From Marisa cornuarietis (Eukaryota; Mollusca; Gastropoda; Architaenioglossa; Ampullariidae), in NCBI GenBank assembly GCA_004794655.1, contig SMMW01000041.1, forward strand, positions 916,001 through 980,000: DNA of 64,000 nucleotides. Direction: 5' to 3'. The notes under the pieces were generated by a model. That model made no database searches. It was given only the letters and a program-made list of their open reading frames with translations, and had not been told where the DNA came from. A program made the translations under genes and the position numbers. Shown in pieces: positions 1-11,642 of this stretch. The number at the start of each line of letters is the position of its first letter. Position 1 is the stretch's first letter.

Positions 1-184
1 TAACTATTTCTTCATTTCTGTTATTCTTATAATATTGTATTAGACGGTAAATTATCAGCTCTATGTCTGCTTTATAAACATCTTAATGTACAAATTCAAG
101 TCAGCATTAATTTTTACCCCCAATAATGTTGAAGACTTTTAAAAAGAAGCACAAAGGTAATTAAAACCTATTGAAATACCATAC

Positions 185-3100
185 CTGATTGCCTCCCTGA
201 CCATGGCACATGACAAGGCCAACTTTCTCTCCACTCTTACGACCCATTGTATCAACACACTGATTTGTCTCTTTATTTCGAATCTGTTAAAGACCAAATC
301 AGACTGAGTATTATATCCGAATTTTTTAAATGCAGGAAGTGAAGAGTGCAGCACAGCTGATCAGACGTTCCTTTCTCCATTTTTTTTTTGAACTTAAAGT
401 ATATGATGCTTGACAACATTTTGTTCAGAAAAATCTCTGATTTTCTTTATTTGAGCTTGTGTGTGCATGTGAGGAAAGGGAGAAATGATGTTCTTTATAT
501 TATACATGCTTTAAAATATCACTCTGGAAATATTATACTGAAAAAAATGTTGAAATTCAAGCAAGTCATGAAAGATCAAGCAGTAAAAACAAATTCATAA
601 TAAGGATGACAAATATGAATCTGAAGCCCACCTCGCCTAAGGAGTGGTAGTCCAATGGTAACTGTGATTCAGGATAAACATTTTCCAGATACCAGCGGAA
701 ACTTTTGCACTCAAGTTTTTCACGCAAAATCTTCCTCTCTGACACATCCCCATATTCGGTTGCTTTCACACCTGTTGAAAATTGTGAATAAAACATGCTT
801 CAGTTCCATCATAACCTTTACCATGCAATGTTAAACCTTTTAATGTGGTTAAAACTATCAACGAAGATAATGAACACCAAAAAGGAGACATTACTATACC
901 AAAAATTAATACTGCCTGAAATACTAAATGATGAACTAAAAAAGTTAAGAAACTGGCAAAAATAAAAGCAACTATGATTTACCTGGATTTATTTTATAAA
1001 AGAAATCTTTGTAGTCATCCATCCACACCTCTACAATTCGCTGAGTATTGTGGTTTATGATGCGAGCAACGCCTCCTGGCCATGAGTATGGCGATGTTTT
1101 GCGGAATACATGACCCACACGAGAACATGTCACAATAAGAATTTGTCCACCACACATCCATATCTGTGATTAAAAAAAAAAAAGTTTAGAAAACAACAAA
1201 GGATCTTCTTGTTCCACAAATTGCAGACTAGTAAGAAATACTGGGGAAAGCACTTGACGAGTTACATATGATGTTTTAATTATAATGAACCAAGGGAAGG
1301 CCTAAAGAAGAATAAAATAAATCTTGAGATCTCCAGCCAAAATAAATCATCTATAAAATTTATGTTTAAATCAAAACAAAGAAAAATAGTCACGTTGAAA
1401 TGTTTTGTTCAAACTGCAAACATGAATTTAATATTTTGTTCAAATGTTCTTTTAAAAAAAAAAAAAACAATAAAAATATATGTAATGCAATATCACTGTA
1501 TGGCTAGATAGATGGATTCTGTCACTAATGCACTTGCTCTAACCTACACAATACAACTGTATGCAATATACTGTACAGATACCCTTTACAACAAGCAATA
1601 ATTTTGGTTGGATAAACAGGCAATTATGCTAAGCATCTAAGTTCTCAGGACCCACCCTCCCATTCTCTTCTCAGAATAAGTTTGGGATAGAACTGAGCTC
1701 TTCTGATGAGCATCTTCTCAACACTGATGAAACCCACGTGGGTCAGATGTCTGACTGACTTACATGGGCTATAATCGTATGTTAACATGTGGAGACAAGA
1801 ACCAGCTAACTTACTCTGAATGACATCTCAAGGTTCTCTCCTCCCCAAATGTCCATTCCCTCATCATAGGAACCCAATTCATAAAAGTAGTCACGGTCAA
1901 TAGAAAACAATCCTCCTGCCATTGTCGGTGTTCTGCAAGCAAAGACCACAGAGAGAAAACATTGTTAAGCAGCACAAGAAACCTTCTCATTAATACAGGT
2001 TGAAATAAAAACCTCAGACATAAAAGGCACAAAGTCCCATCCTCTGTTATTCTGATCAAACAGAATTCTGTAAATGCAGACCTGCCTAATGCAACAGACC
2101 CAACTATGCAACCATGGTCATGCTTAAAGACCAACCTGAATGGTTTGCATTTTTTGCAGATATTAGTAGATATAGGCGATATAAAACTAACCTGTAAATT
2201 TTAGTTATCTGCTACGATTTGCACCTGCCATCAGCAAGTGCTACTAACAGTGTACTATGTCACACTAGTGCACCATTCACAACATTGCCAGCCATCAACA
2301 CCAAACAGAGAGAGAGAGAATGAGGGACATTTCGGGTTATTTGGATGGTGGAAAGTCTGCATTTCTCGAGGTTCTGAAAAACTGCTACTTTAGCACGAGA
2401 AATGCAGACTTTCAATGTCTGAATAATCCAAACTGTCGCTCATTCTCTCTCTCTCTGTTTGGTGTTGATGGCTGGCAATGTTGTGAATGGTGCACTTATG
2501 TGACGTAGTACACTGTTAGCAGCGCTCGTTGATCACAGGTGCAAACTGCGTACTTTGCTAGCGGATAATTAATTAACAGATGGGTTTTGGAGGCTGAAAT
2601 TTACAGGTTAGGTTAATCGCCTATATATACCAATACCTGCAAAAAACGCAAACCATTCAGGTTGGTCTTTAAAAAATATGGAGTTTTGATTAATGCAACT
2701 TATAATTATTTGAGTAATCCCTTTTTCATAAAAACTGCAGTTGTGCTTTAAGAACATACACATATATATATATTTGTTATGTCAGTTGTCAAACATGGGA
2801 ATTCTTGATAAGAATATTCCAGTTATTAAATTTAACATTTACAATTAATAAATTACAATTTTGTGGTAACAAACTGAAGACTACTGATAGTGATCGTGGT
2901 CAATTTTGCAATTTATCTTGCTACTAAAGGCCAAATGTTACAGAAAATTGGCACTTTGTGTGAAACTGCCATGAGTGAGGAATTTTAGGGGTGGCCAGGT
3001 CTGGGAAATGTTCGAACTATACTCTAAAATGGACCTCCCTCCCCACCAAAAGAGGGGAAAAAAACCTAAACCAAAACAAAACCAAATATAAGATATTTGG

Positions 3101-6100
3101 AACCATGTGCAAAACCCACTGCAGGTAAGGGCATTCATGTCCTTCTATCAACTGCTAACCCAAAGCTATAGACCAAAGTCCTGTCTGGCACCTGTTTGCA
3201 CCAACATGACTGTGCTCTGCTTGTGAATCCAAGGCTATTAAGGCAGCTTTGCCTCTGACCCATAGCTATGGCTGACTGTTTTTCCATTTTCCATTATGGC
3301 AAGCAAACATGAGATATTTTTTCGTATATTCCTGCTTTAAAACACCATGGAAGTCTCAGCTCATGAAAATGACATGTACCGAGTGGGAACAGCGCGATCT
3401 CCATTTCTTCTGTCAAGCTCACGCTGTGGCACTGGATACCAGCGGAAGTTTAGCTTCCAGTTAAATCCTCCCCAAGTCATGTCTGATCCTGTGATATATT
3501 CGAATGTGTCATCGCTAATCACATCAATGATGGGACACACCACTGATTTCCTGCAGAAACCAAGTTTTCAAATTAGCATAACAAATATCACAAATAGGCA
3601 AGCATGGCCAAAGATTCCTTACCATACTGTGATTTATAAGAACGTTTTATTAACGTTTTGTTAGAGGAAAAATATAGATTTCTGTATAAAGCGTGTCAGC
3701 AAAAGAATTTGTGACGTATCAGACCATCTGTAACTCTTAACCATCTTGACTGTTCCTCATGCATCTTTATGCCAATTTGGAGAGCTAGTTTGATTCTTTG
3801 CTTTAAATTATCTTGATCATCCATAAAAGTATTGAGTTAATGACTCACAATCTTACCTATCTTTATGAATTTCTGACAGCAATGGTTGTAGCCACCCCTC
3901 TGTGCACTCACAGTGAGCATCAAGGAATGTTAGCACTTGTCCCTTTGCCACTGAGGCACCTGAGAAAGAAAAGCACAAGAAAATCAATTATCAGGTCAAT
4001 ACATTTTTAGTTTTCTGCTTATTAACATAAATAAAACCTTATGCAACATGATGTGTACATGCAGAAAAGTAACTGTCAAAAGGAATCCAAGATGACTGCT
4101 GGATGGCTTTTTACACAATCACTCCTTATCTGCATAATGCATAAAATCAGTCCATACCTTTCAAGCGAGCTCGAATAAGCCCTGTCCGTTTTTCTAAACG
4201 AACAACATGGACACGAAGTGGCAACTTTGCAACATAGTCATCAAGCTTCCTCCCAAGATGCTCTGTAAACAAGAAGCTGACTTAGTCTTGGCTGAAGTTT
4301 CTACTACAATGAAGTCAAGTAAAAAAAAAAGTATCAGTCATCAGTCTCATTACTGGTATCAGTCACTGGAATAGGAAAAGATGGCACTCGGATAGATGCA
4401 GCCATTGACAATACCTGCCACTCATGCCTGCGTTGCACAATGGTAAGCAGGTCTTGCACAAGACAACCAGTCCATTCCTTCACGTTAATAAGTCAGTTCT
4501 TTCTCCTGCCATCATGGCATCGACCATCCTACAAAGTACCTTGAAGGACAGTCTTTGACAAACTGTTATGCCAGGTCACATGGCCAAACCAAACCAGTTA
4601 ATGCCGCTTTACTGTAGCAAGTAGGGGTTCCTGGTGCCATAAGAGTGTGGCAATTGTGCTTTGTATACAGGATCATTAGTTTTATGTTCTCTGTCTGAGA
4701 TAAGGAGCAGCCTCCTACGACACTTGTTCTTGAATACCTGGATTCTTCTTTCTGCATCGACAAGCCAAGTCCACGTTTCACCTCAGTAAAGCAGGATCAG
4801 ACTATGAGGGACTTGTACAGATTGTGCTTTGTAGTAAACTTGAGGTTATGGCTGTGCCAGACTGTTCACCCTAACCATTGCCACTACTACAGGCAGGATT
4901 ATGAAACAGAGTCTTATCTTATGCTGCAGATATCTGTTGTGGAGCTGCCATCTACCAAGTACTTAAAGTTGTTGAACTCTTTGAGCCTACTCCGTTTATG
5001 TGGATAATCTGGTTTGCCGTTGGCAGTGACCATGACTTTACTATTGTAAAAAAGCCATCCTTGATGACAAATGTTACTTGAAATTGTTACCCCCAAAATA
5101 CAGCTGGACAGAAAGACATTCTGTTTATATAATAATAATAAATGAAATGATTAATAATAACAAATGAAGTATAGCGCATATTCACACTCATAGAGAGCAT
5201 GCTCTTAGCGCTTAAAAACAAGGAAGAGACATGGACTAAATGGATAGAACACGAGGGGCGTAAGAATAAACGACAGTACTGATGACAAACAGAAAACAAA
5301 GATGGAAAACACAAAAAGACACCAAGTAACAGAACATAGAAAATATAGGGATTCTGCAGAGAAAGATGGTAGAAAATTAGCAAGAGCAGAAGCGGGGAGG
5401 GTAAGAAGGACGAGCATTGTGTGGACTGTGTTAGGAGTAATGCTCAAGGAAGAGGTGCGTTTTCAGTGCAGATTTGAAGAATTCAATTGTAGGAAGGTGG
5501 CGGATATGGAAAGGGAGAGAGTTCCATTGTTTTGCTGCACAGTAACCAAACATCCTGTGACCATATTGTTATTGTTCTGGTGACAGGAACAGTGAGGATA
5601 CGGTCATCAGACGAAGAGCGTAGTTGTCTGGCCGAAACATGAGAAGTTCAGAGAAATAATCAGGACAGGAGCCTGCAAAGAAATTAAAACACAGCACAGA
5701 CAGTTTGTACTGGATGCAAGAACGGACGGGTAGCCAGTGTAGAAAACGAAGGAGAGGAGTGACATGGTCACTTTTCATGGCTCTAAGCACCAGACGTGCA
5801 GCGGAGTTCTGTACTTTCTGGAGTCTCTGAATGAGGGATGAGGGGCAGCCTGCCAGCAAGGAGTTACAGTAGTCAAGTCGAGAAAGAACAAATGCACAGA
5901 CAAGAGTGTTGGTAGCGCGTGTAGAGAGAAAATGACGGATGGCGCTGATCTTACGGAGCTCAAAGTAGGCAGACTGACAGACAGCTGCTACATGTCTATC
6001 GAGTGTCATGTCATCAGTGACAATAAATCCCAGATTCCTAATGGATGACGTGAAGGTGATGTTGGTTTCGCCCACCTTGATGTGACTATATATATATAAG

Positions 6101-7591
6101 AAAAAAAACAGTAATGTCCTTAAAACTTTATCTTACTTCCTATCCCTTGTTTCTTGCTGCTGCCAGATAATAATAAAGTACATTTAAATGTGATTTCATA
6201 TATATATATATATGTTCACTGCCATTTGAAATACTTTGTATTATGTATAGACATATATATTATACTTATATTGAAATAATACACCAAAACACTTACACAC
6301 AGAATTCTCTAAATGTATCTTCTGAATATTTTTACGTAATGATATAACACACCTTTCTCACTCGCATCATCAACAAGGATAACTTCTTCGACCAATTCCC
6401 ATGGAGATCGATTGATTATGCTCCAAACAGTCCTCAGCAATGTTGACCAGGCCTCATTGTGAAACACAATTACTACACTAGTTTTGGGCAGCTCGTTTAG
6501 TGTGGGGTAGGACTTTTTCTTACATCTACACAGAAAGAAAAAGACATATTCATTGAAACAATTTAAGTTTTATTTTGGGCCAACATGAGCTTTATTAGAC
6601 TTCTACTCTGAGAATTAAAACTGTCACAAAATGTATAAAGATGGCACATTTAAACAGTTTATAATTACACATTCATGTCCATGCATGCACACACACACAC
6701 ACACAATACTTTGAGGTGTGAGGTTTTGTAATTTGATAAGAAATATGTATCTTAACCTTTCACAAATCTGTTATTTTCTTGAAAAAAAAAATCCACCAAA
6801 ATTACCCATCCATGCGATAATCAGGCAAGGAGCGATTGAGAGACATCATATCACTGGCTACCAGGTTGAACTGATTGATCTTGAACAGTTCTTTTGCTTG
6901 TGCCTCTTGGTCCTTTGGGACAACTACTGCTTTACCCATCTCTCCTGGCCCTGTTGGCGTCTTTGTTAGCAACCCTACAACAGTCAATTAACAGATGAAG
7001 AAAAACAGGAAAAGTAAAAGAGAGAAGATAATAATGGTGGAGAATACCATTAACTATAAATTAAAACTGAAATATCGAATGCATAGGAAACAAAAAAGAA
7101 ATGTAGATGTAGGTTAAGGACAGCATGGTGTAAAGCAACACAAACACAGATAATGAAATTATTATTTTAAAAAACAGTAAATATGACACTAGAATGAATA
7201 AAGTGCTTCAAATTTCTGTCTGTTTCAGCAAATCTTCTATGTGTCTATGCTCACTTACCTGTTACATTATGCTCTTTACAAACTTTTTTAAAAAAAAAGT
7301 ACTTTCATGTGTTTAAAACACACACATACACACAAAAAACCAAAGCAGCTGACAGCTGATGGTATTGTGTTACATCTCACCTTTAGGTATTATTTTATCT
7401 AGGAAGCCTGGACTGTCCTGTTTTGTAAGTCCTCCTCCATTAGCTGCACCATTATTCCCACTGTTGCAACTGTTACTGGTGTTGGTGCAGTCCGTAAAAT
7501 ACATGAGAACAAATACATCCACCATTACCCACACCATGGATGTTAAGATGATAACTTTACAATACTGCAGGCGAATCCTTCGTGATGACAT
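185..7591 (-). CDS. GALNT1-like: Polypeptide N-acetylgalactosaminyltransferase, GALNT1/13-like (3' end outside window)
   Basis: This Golgi type II membrane enzyme starts mucin-type O-glycosylation by moving GalNAc from UDP-GalNAc onto Ser/Thr. Ten coding exons with GT-AG borders join in frame: 7591-7381, 6974-6806, 6525-6353, 4262-4158, 3959-3857, 3550-3380, 1932-1815, 1163-983, 771-632 and 283-185. Together they give 490 codons. Residues about 11-31 form the signal anchor, followed by an Asn/Gly-rich stem. The GT-A catalytic domain has [12 protein letters not shown], the DxH metal motif DAH at 233-235, and the GT1/Gal-GalNAc motif WGGEN at 340-344. The last visible exon opens a ricin-type lectin domain (IRNKETNQC). 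That domain's end and the stop codon lie left of base 1; bases 1-184 show no further exon. The stem motif FKINQFN and overall similarity favour the GALNT1/13 subfamily, but exact orthology is inferred. Confidence 0.95.
2124..2672. mobile_element. Foldback (palindromic) MITE in a GALNT intron
   Basis: The left half and the reverse complement of the right half match almost throughout, leaving a central loop of only a few tens of bases near 2385. Both outer ends read AGACCAACCTGAATGG inward and both are flanked by TTAA (2124-2127 and 2669-2672). TTAA is the target of piggyBac/Kolobok-type elements. It lies in the intron between exons 3550-3380 and 1932-1815. The short plus-strand ORF at 2320-2508 is only palindrome sequence. 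The palindrome is seen directly; the superfamily is inferred. Confidence 0.85.
4380..5096 (-). mobile_element. RTE-like LINE fragment, reverse transcriptase C-terminal part
   Basis: Read on the minus strand, the segment gives broken pieces of an RTE-type non-LTR polyprotein: a '[10 protein letters not shown]' stretch, 'FNNFKYL' (usually FKYLG), then 'ETWT', 'ERRIQ' and 'RRRLL' followed by 'HKTND'. These are the order and spacing typical of the region after the YADD motif in RTE/BovB-like elements. Stops and frameshifts are frequent. It sits in the GALNT intron between the exons at 6353 and 4262, in the same orientation as the gene. A related fragment lies at 17870-18290. Confidence 0.7.
5103..6085 (-). 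mobile_element. CR1/L2-like LINE fragment with (TAA)n-type 3' tail
   Basis: The minus strand has a 168-codon open stretch (6075-5569) with hallmarks of the CR1/L2 reverse-transcriptase C-terminus: '[16 protein letters not shown]', '[13 protein letters not shown]', '[14 protein letters not shown]' and '[13 protein letters not shown]'. A frameshift near 5570 is followed by a run ending near 5430. The tail at 5103-5160 is rich in TAATAA and TATAGCGC. Its upstream (5') part is missing. A sister copy of the same family lies at 42100-42900. It is embedded in a GALNT intron in sense orientation. Confidence 0.8.
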
Positions 7592-9479
7592 TTTGATTCT
7601 GAATCTTTGGACTTTTTTTCTCTTTTAGTTTTGCATCTGATCAGAAGCAACACAATTAAAATGTTAATGGCAGTTGAAAGACATGTATCTTAAAAAGAAA
7701 CTTTCAGACTAGCAACAGAACATCCTCTTAGAGATGTTGAATAGTCATATATACTACAGATTCGCTGTTGTTCCCTACAGATAAAGGAACCTGCCATCAC
7801 ACAGTGAAAAATAATCTATCCTCACATAAAAACACATACTGTTCTGTTAAGCAGTGAGTGGTGATAATCGTTCATTGAATACTCTGGGGGTTTTTTAAAC
7901 AAAAATTGGAGAAGAAAATAATCTGAAAATATTTTGCAAAAAGGTCATTAACTTCAAAAGTAAATAGTTTGCTGGTACTTAAGCCAATTGATGAAAGATG
8001 TGGACAACCTAAGACATATGTTGTTTCTGGTCAGATGACATGTCAAACATCAACCCTCTCAGTTTCCTTCCCAGGCAAAAGACATAAAAATCCATGAAGA
8101 CATCATAGTTGCATTAAAATAAGGCTTGACAGTGAGTGAGTAGTGAAGGCAAGCTGCTTCTCAAGTGGCCCTGTTGTTCAAATAGGCCTCTACAACTGCA
8201 AATACACAGAAAGGAAACATCTGCAGCTCGATCAACACATCCCTGCAAACCACACTGCCTGACATGGGATTTACACTGCTATCCTGGTGTGTGCTTATGT
8301 GCTCTTGTGTTTTGTATGCAGGCTACCCTGCACACTTAAAACAGTGCATGTGCTAGAAATCAACTCCTTTGATGCTGTGAGGCTAGACTTGATAATACAG
8401 CACATGTACATGTTTGTCTCCTCTGTTCCTTCTTCAGTTTATATCTTGTATGTAGTTTTAGGTCACCCTCTTTATTAGATCCTATTTGAAGACATTTGTT
8501 AAAATTTAATGACCCACAAACAGTTCTTCACTTTCCTCTTCCTTAAGTAACAGCTCACACTTGAAAATGCTTGTTAGTGTTTAAGGCAGTAACTGTTTAC
8601 AAAACATAAAAATAAAACAACATTCTACAAATCATAGCTTTTCCTTCTCTCTCTTCCTCTCAACAGCTACTCCCCTCCACTCACTTAATATGACTACCAT
8701 GCAGCAAAAGCAGCACAGTTGTGCAAGTTAGTGTCTTATCATTTTAAGTAATTTTGCTGGGTCTCTTACAGATTTAAAAATCAAATACTATTAATGCTGT
8801 CTGCATAAAATGAGCATTTATATTACTAAGTCAGCCAACATGATAGTGCTGTTCTCAAGCCTGCTAATTTTCAGTCCTAATCTGTGATCTGCACTCATTT
8901 TCTTTCTCCAAAAGATATGCAACAGTTAAGAATTCTCTAGAATGGCTTTTCCTTTTTACTTATTTATGAGTATCTGCATTAGAGATAAAGAAGCAGAACA
9001 CTTTTGCTTCAGACAACATGCTACTAATTTTGAAGTATATGAACACATTGCACAGTAGATATGTGTTCTATCCACTGAAAGGTCAGCCACAACATCCTGT
9101 AAAACTAACACAGGCTGGGCTGTCACCCTACTAAATCAGCCTTGTACTAAGTGCTTGTTATTTTATATCCTGCTTGGGAAGACTGAACAACACAGCTGAA
9201 TCCCTAAGGTTCTGTACGGTTAACATGCCAAAAAATTTTTTTTTCTTTTTGACCAATAAACTTCTTGAGTGTTTTTTTTTATTGGTTTCACCCTCTTGAT
9301 AGATACTTAAACAGTTGGTGATTATTTCTGTCACTTCTGCTTTTAAGAACTGGATGTTACCAAGGGATAAGATGTGACGGATGTTATTTTTGGTTTAATA
9401 TCCTGGCTTGCAATCACAGAATATCTTATTAGAAACATCAAACAGCCAAATGATGTGCATTGATGTCCAAGAGAGCTAT
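7592..9479. other. No gene recognised (GALNT upstream/5' UTR intron)
   Basis: This is AT-rich sequence upstream of the GALNT start codon. The short ORFs on both strands (for example 8136-8478) show no family motif, no codon-like pattern and no convincing splice borders. It probably belongs to a 5' UTR intron if the candidate non-coding exon near 10607 is real. Confidence 0.5.
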
Positions 9480-9660
9480 CAATGCAGTTCTTTCACACCT
9501 TTGTTATTAGCACATGATATGTTGTTCAGTGTCCCTATGTGTACCTCATTGTCTATTGGTTGTTATGTTTCTTTCTATCAAATTGTACTGCGCAGAGAGT
9601 GCGATCTATCTTATTCGTGATTCTGCGCATTATAAGTTTTCATTATTATTATTATATAAA
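9480..9660 (+). mobile_element. Possible CR1/L2-like LINE 3' end with (ATT)n tail
   Basis: The stretch has two TGCGCA-type words around 9590-9630 and ends in an ATTATTATTATTAT run at about 9640-9655. This resembles the 3' ends of the CR1/L2-like copies at 17.2 kb and 59.1 kb, which also place TGCGCA and TGCGCATTA words just before a trinucleotide tail. No coding part remains, so the call rests on 3'-end resemblance only. Confidence 0.35.
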
Positions 9661-10604
9661 AAGATTCTGGTTTCTCACATTCATTGAAACATGTATACGT
9701 AATTCTATTTAATTTTCTTTTACTTGACCAAACAAAAACTGATTAACAATTTTTTTAAAGTGAAAGATATGGCACAATTAATTACACATATATTTTATAT
9801 GCAATAGAGAGATAAGGTTTGCTTAATTAATTTGTTAAAAAACATATTTTCCAGAACACTGATAAAAAAGCTAGAAAGAATAAAGATCCTACAAAGATTC
9901 TGTTGAAGTACTGCATGGAAACCACTGTGTTCTGCACTAAATTAGACCAACATGAGTGTTCATTAAAAAAAAATGTCCCCATCTCAATGCATAGTTTTCA
10001 TAAACTAAACGTCCTAAAGGATGAATTACTATTTTAGAATATCTGCAGACCCATTTAGTAATAATATTAATAATATTATACAATAATAATAATATATTAG
10101 TGTACATATCTTACTGTGCTGTAAAATATAACAATGGTACCATCTTCCCAAATGATCAACCAAACCAACTTATTAACCAATTTTATTTAGATAGATAAAG
10201 TCCTCGGTTAGCACTCATAAAATAAGCAATAAGATTAACCACTAATTCTTTTGACTGGCATAAACACTGTATAATTTTATAATCAGAAAATGTTAACAGA
10301 AATATGTAACACTTGATGGCAGTAGTTGAACGTGTTTAAACTTAAAAATATTGTTTTTTAAAAATCTGTTTCAAGTATGAAAATATGCTCACAACGGACA
10401 CACATTATATAGATCTGTATTGATAAACAACCTACCATAATCTCTTCACGATTGTGATGCTTAGAACTTGTATCTTATCACTTACAATACTGCCGATTTT
10501 CACCCACCAAAGTAATTAATATTATACATCATTGAGAGTTTCTTACACTTGGTGGCGTGGTCCTTCTTAATCGTACAAATATTGTCGCTAACGGAACAAT
10601 CCTC
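9661..10604. other. No gene recognised, AT-rich
   Basis: This is a simple AT-rich stretch with short A/T runs and AATAATATT words around 10060-10100. I see no ORF, RNA gene or terminal repeat that I can support. Confidence 0.5.
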
Positions 10605-10886
10605 ACCTGTATTCTCATAGGACGCACCTGACTAGCGACACCACGTCTGCGCTGGCATTAGCAGTCTAGCCTACATCACTAATAACACAATTAATGTATA
10701 AAAAACGACAATCATTCATAATTTACTTGAAAGAAACAAATGCTTTATCAAAAAGATCTAAATAATTTTAAAAATTTATCTATAATAAGGACAGAACGGC
10801 AGACCAGTTATTTGTTAAAGACGTAAGAAACAAATTTCGATCGTGGAGGGAGATAAGCGTTACAAGCCTAGAGAGCGGCTGAGAGT
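10605..10886. promoter_or_regulatory. Candidate bidirectional promoter between GALNT and the ankyrin gene
   Basis: On the minus strand, AATACAG|GTGAGG gives a strong donor whose exon would end at 10607. On the plus strand, CTGAGA|GTAAGT gives a strong donor whose exon would end at 10884. Both fit non-coding first exons reading outward, left to GALNT (ATG at 7591) and right to the ankyrin gene, whose ATG at 11643 directly follows a splice acceptor AG. CpG is locally more frequent. Transcription starts cannot be seen; this is inference from splice signals. Confidence 0.35.
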
Positions 10887-11642
10887 AAGTAAATAGAGCC
10901 CCTGTTGGGGAAGTTCACCAGGGTGGGAAGTGGGGTAGGGGAGTATTCTCCAAACCGTTTTATGCAATTGCAAAAGCCTTAGGCTGGTCGAATCTTCTTG
11001 TTCTGTGGAATACTATGAACTGATGGAGGAAAGGGAACGTCGATTAAAAAAAAAAAAGGCAGCAGATGCAAATCAACATGGATTCTGTTTCACATTTCTA
11101 AACATTCGTAGAATGCGTGGTAACAGCAGCCACTCGTACTAGCTAAAACTGCTATTGACTGTAAGCTATCCATACGGATGTATAAATATTAAGTAGTGAA
11201 CCCAATATAGAAATTCACAAGCGTCCTTTTATAAATGTGCGTCAGTTTGTCAATTGGATCAGGCGATCAGTAAAGGGGCGGAAGGCATTTTTTAACAACT
11301 AGAAAACATTAAAAACAAAATCTGTGATGACTTATTTTGCATCCTCCTCCGTTTTGCGTTACATTTTTTGGATACTATGTCACACATTTTCCCTGTTATT
11401 ATTTCAGTCCCAAAATATTCCTTATCAGTAAAGTTTAAATATGTATCAACATGCAATAGTTTACATAAAATACGTATGAATATTGGTTAATATTATGTAT
11501 AAATATATCGGAAGAATACGTTTGGTTAGTTATTCATGTTTTTGTTGTATCTTTAAGGTGTGCTGACACTTTTGCATACTCTTGCAGATTGATGATGTCT
11601 TATTTTACAAGCATGTTTGAACTTTTTTGGCTGTTGTTTTAG
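10887..11642. other. Ankyrin-gene 5' flank/presumed intron 1
   Basis: There is no coding signal. The segment ends in a pyrimidine-rich acceptor (TTGTTTTAG) directly before the ATG at 11643, so an untranslated first exon must lie upstream. Confidence 0.5.

Noticed and set aside
3361..3543. Plus-strand ORF at 3347-3664
   Set aside because: It is antisense to the GALNT exon at 3550-3380, whose minus-strand protein is clearly the conserved one.
5205..5447. Overlapping minus-strand hydrophobic ORFs at 5087-5447
   Set aside because: They are 3' UTR sequence of the CR1/L2-like fragment read in chance frames.
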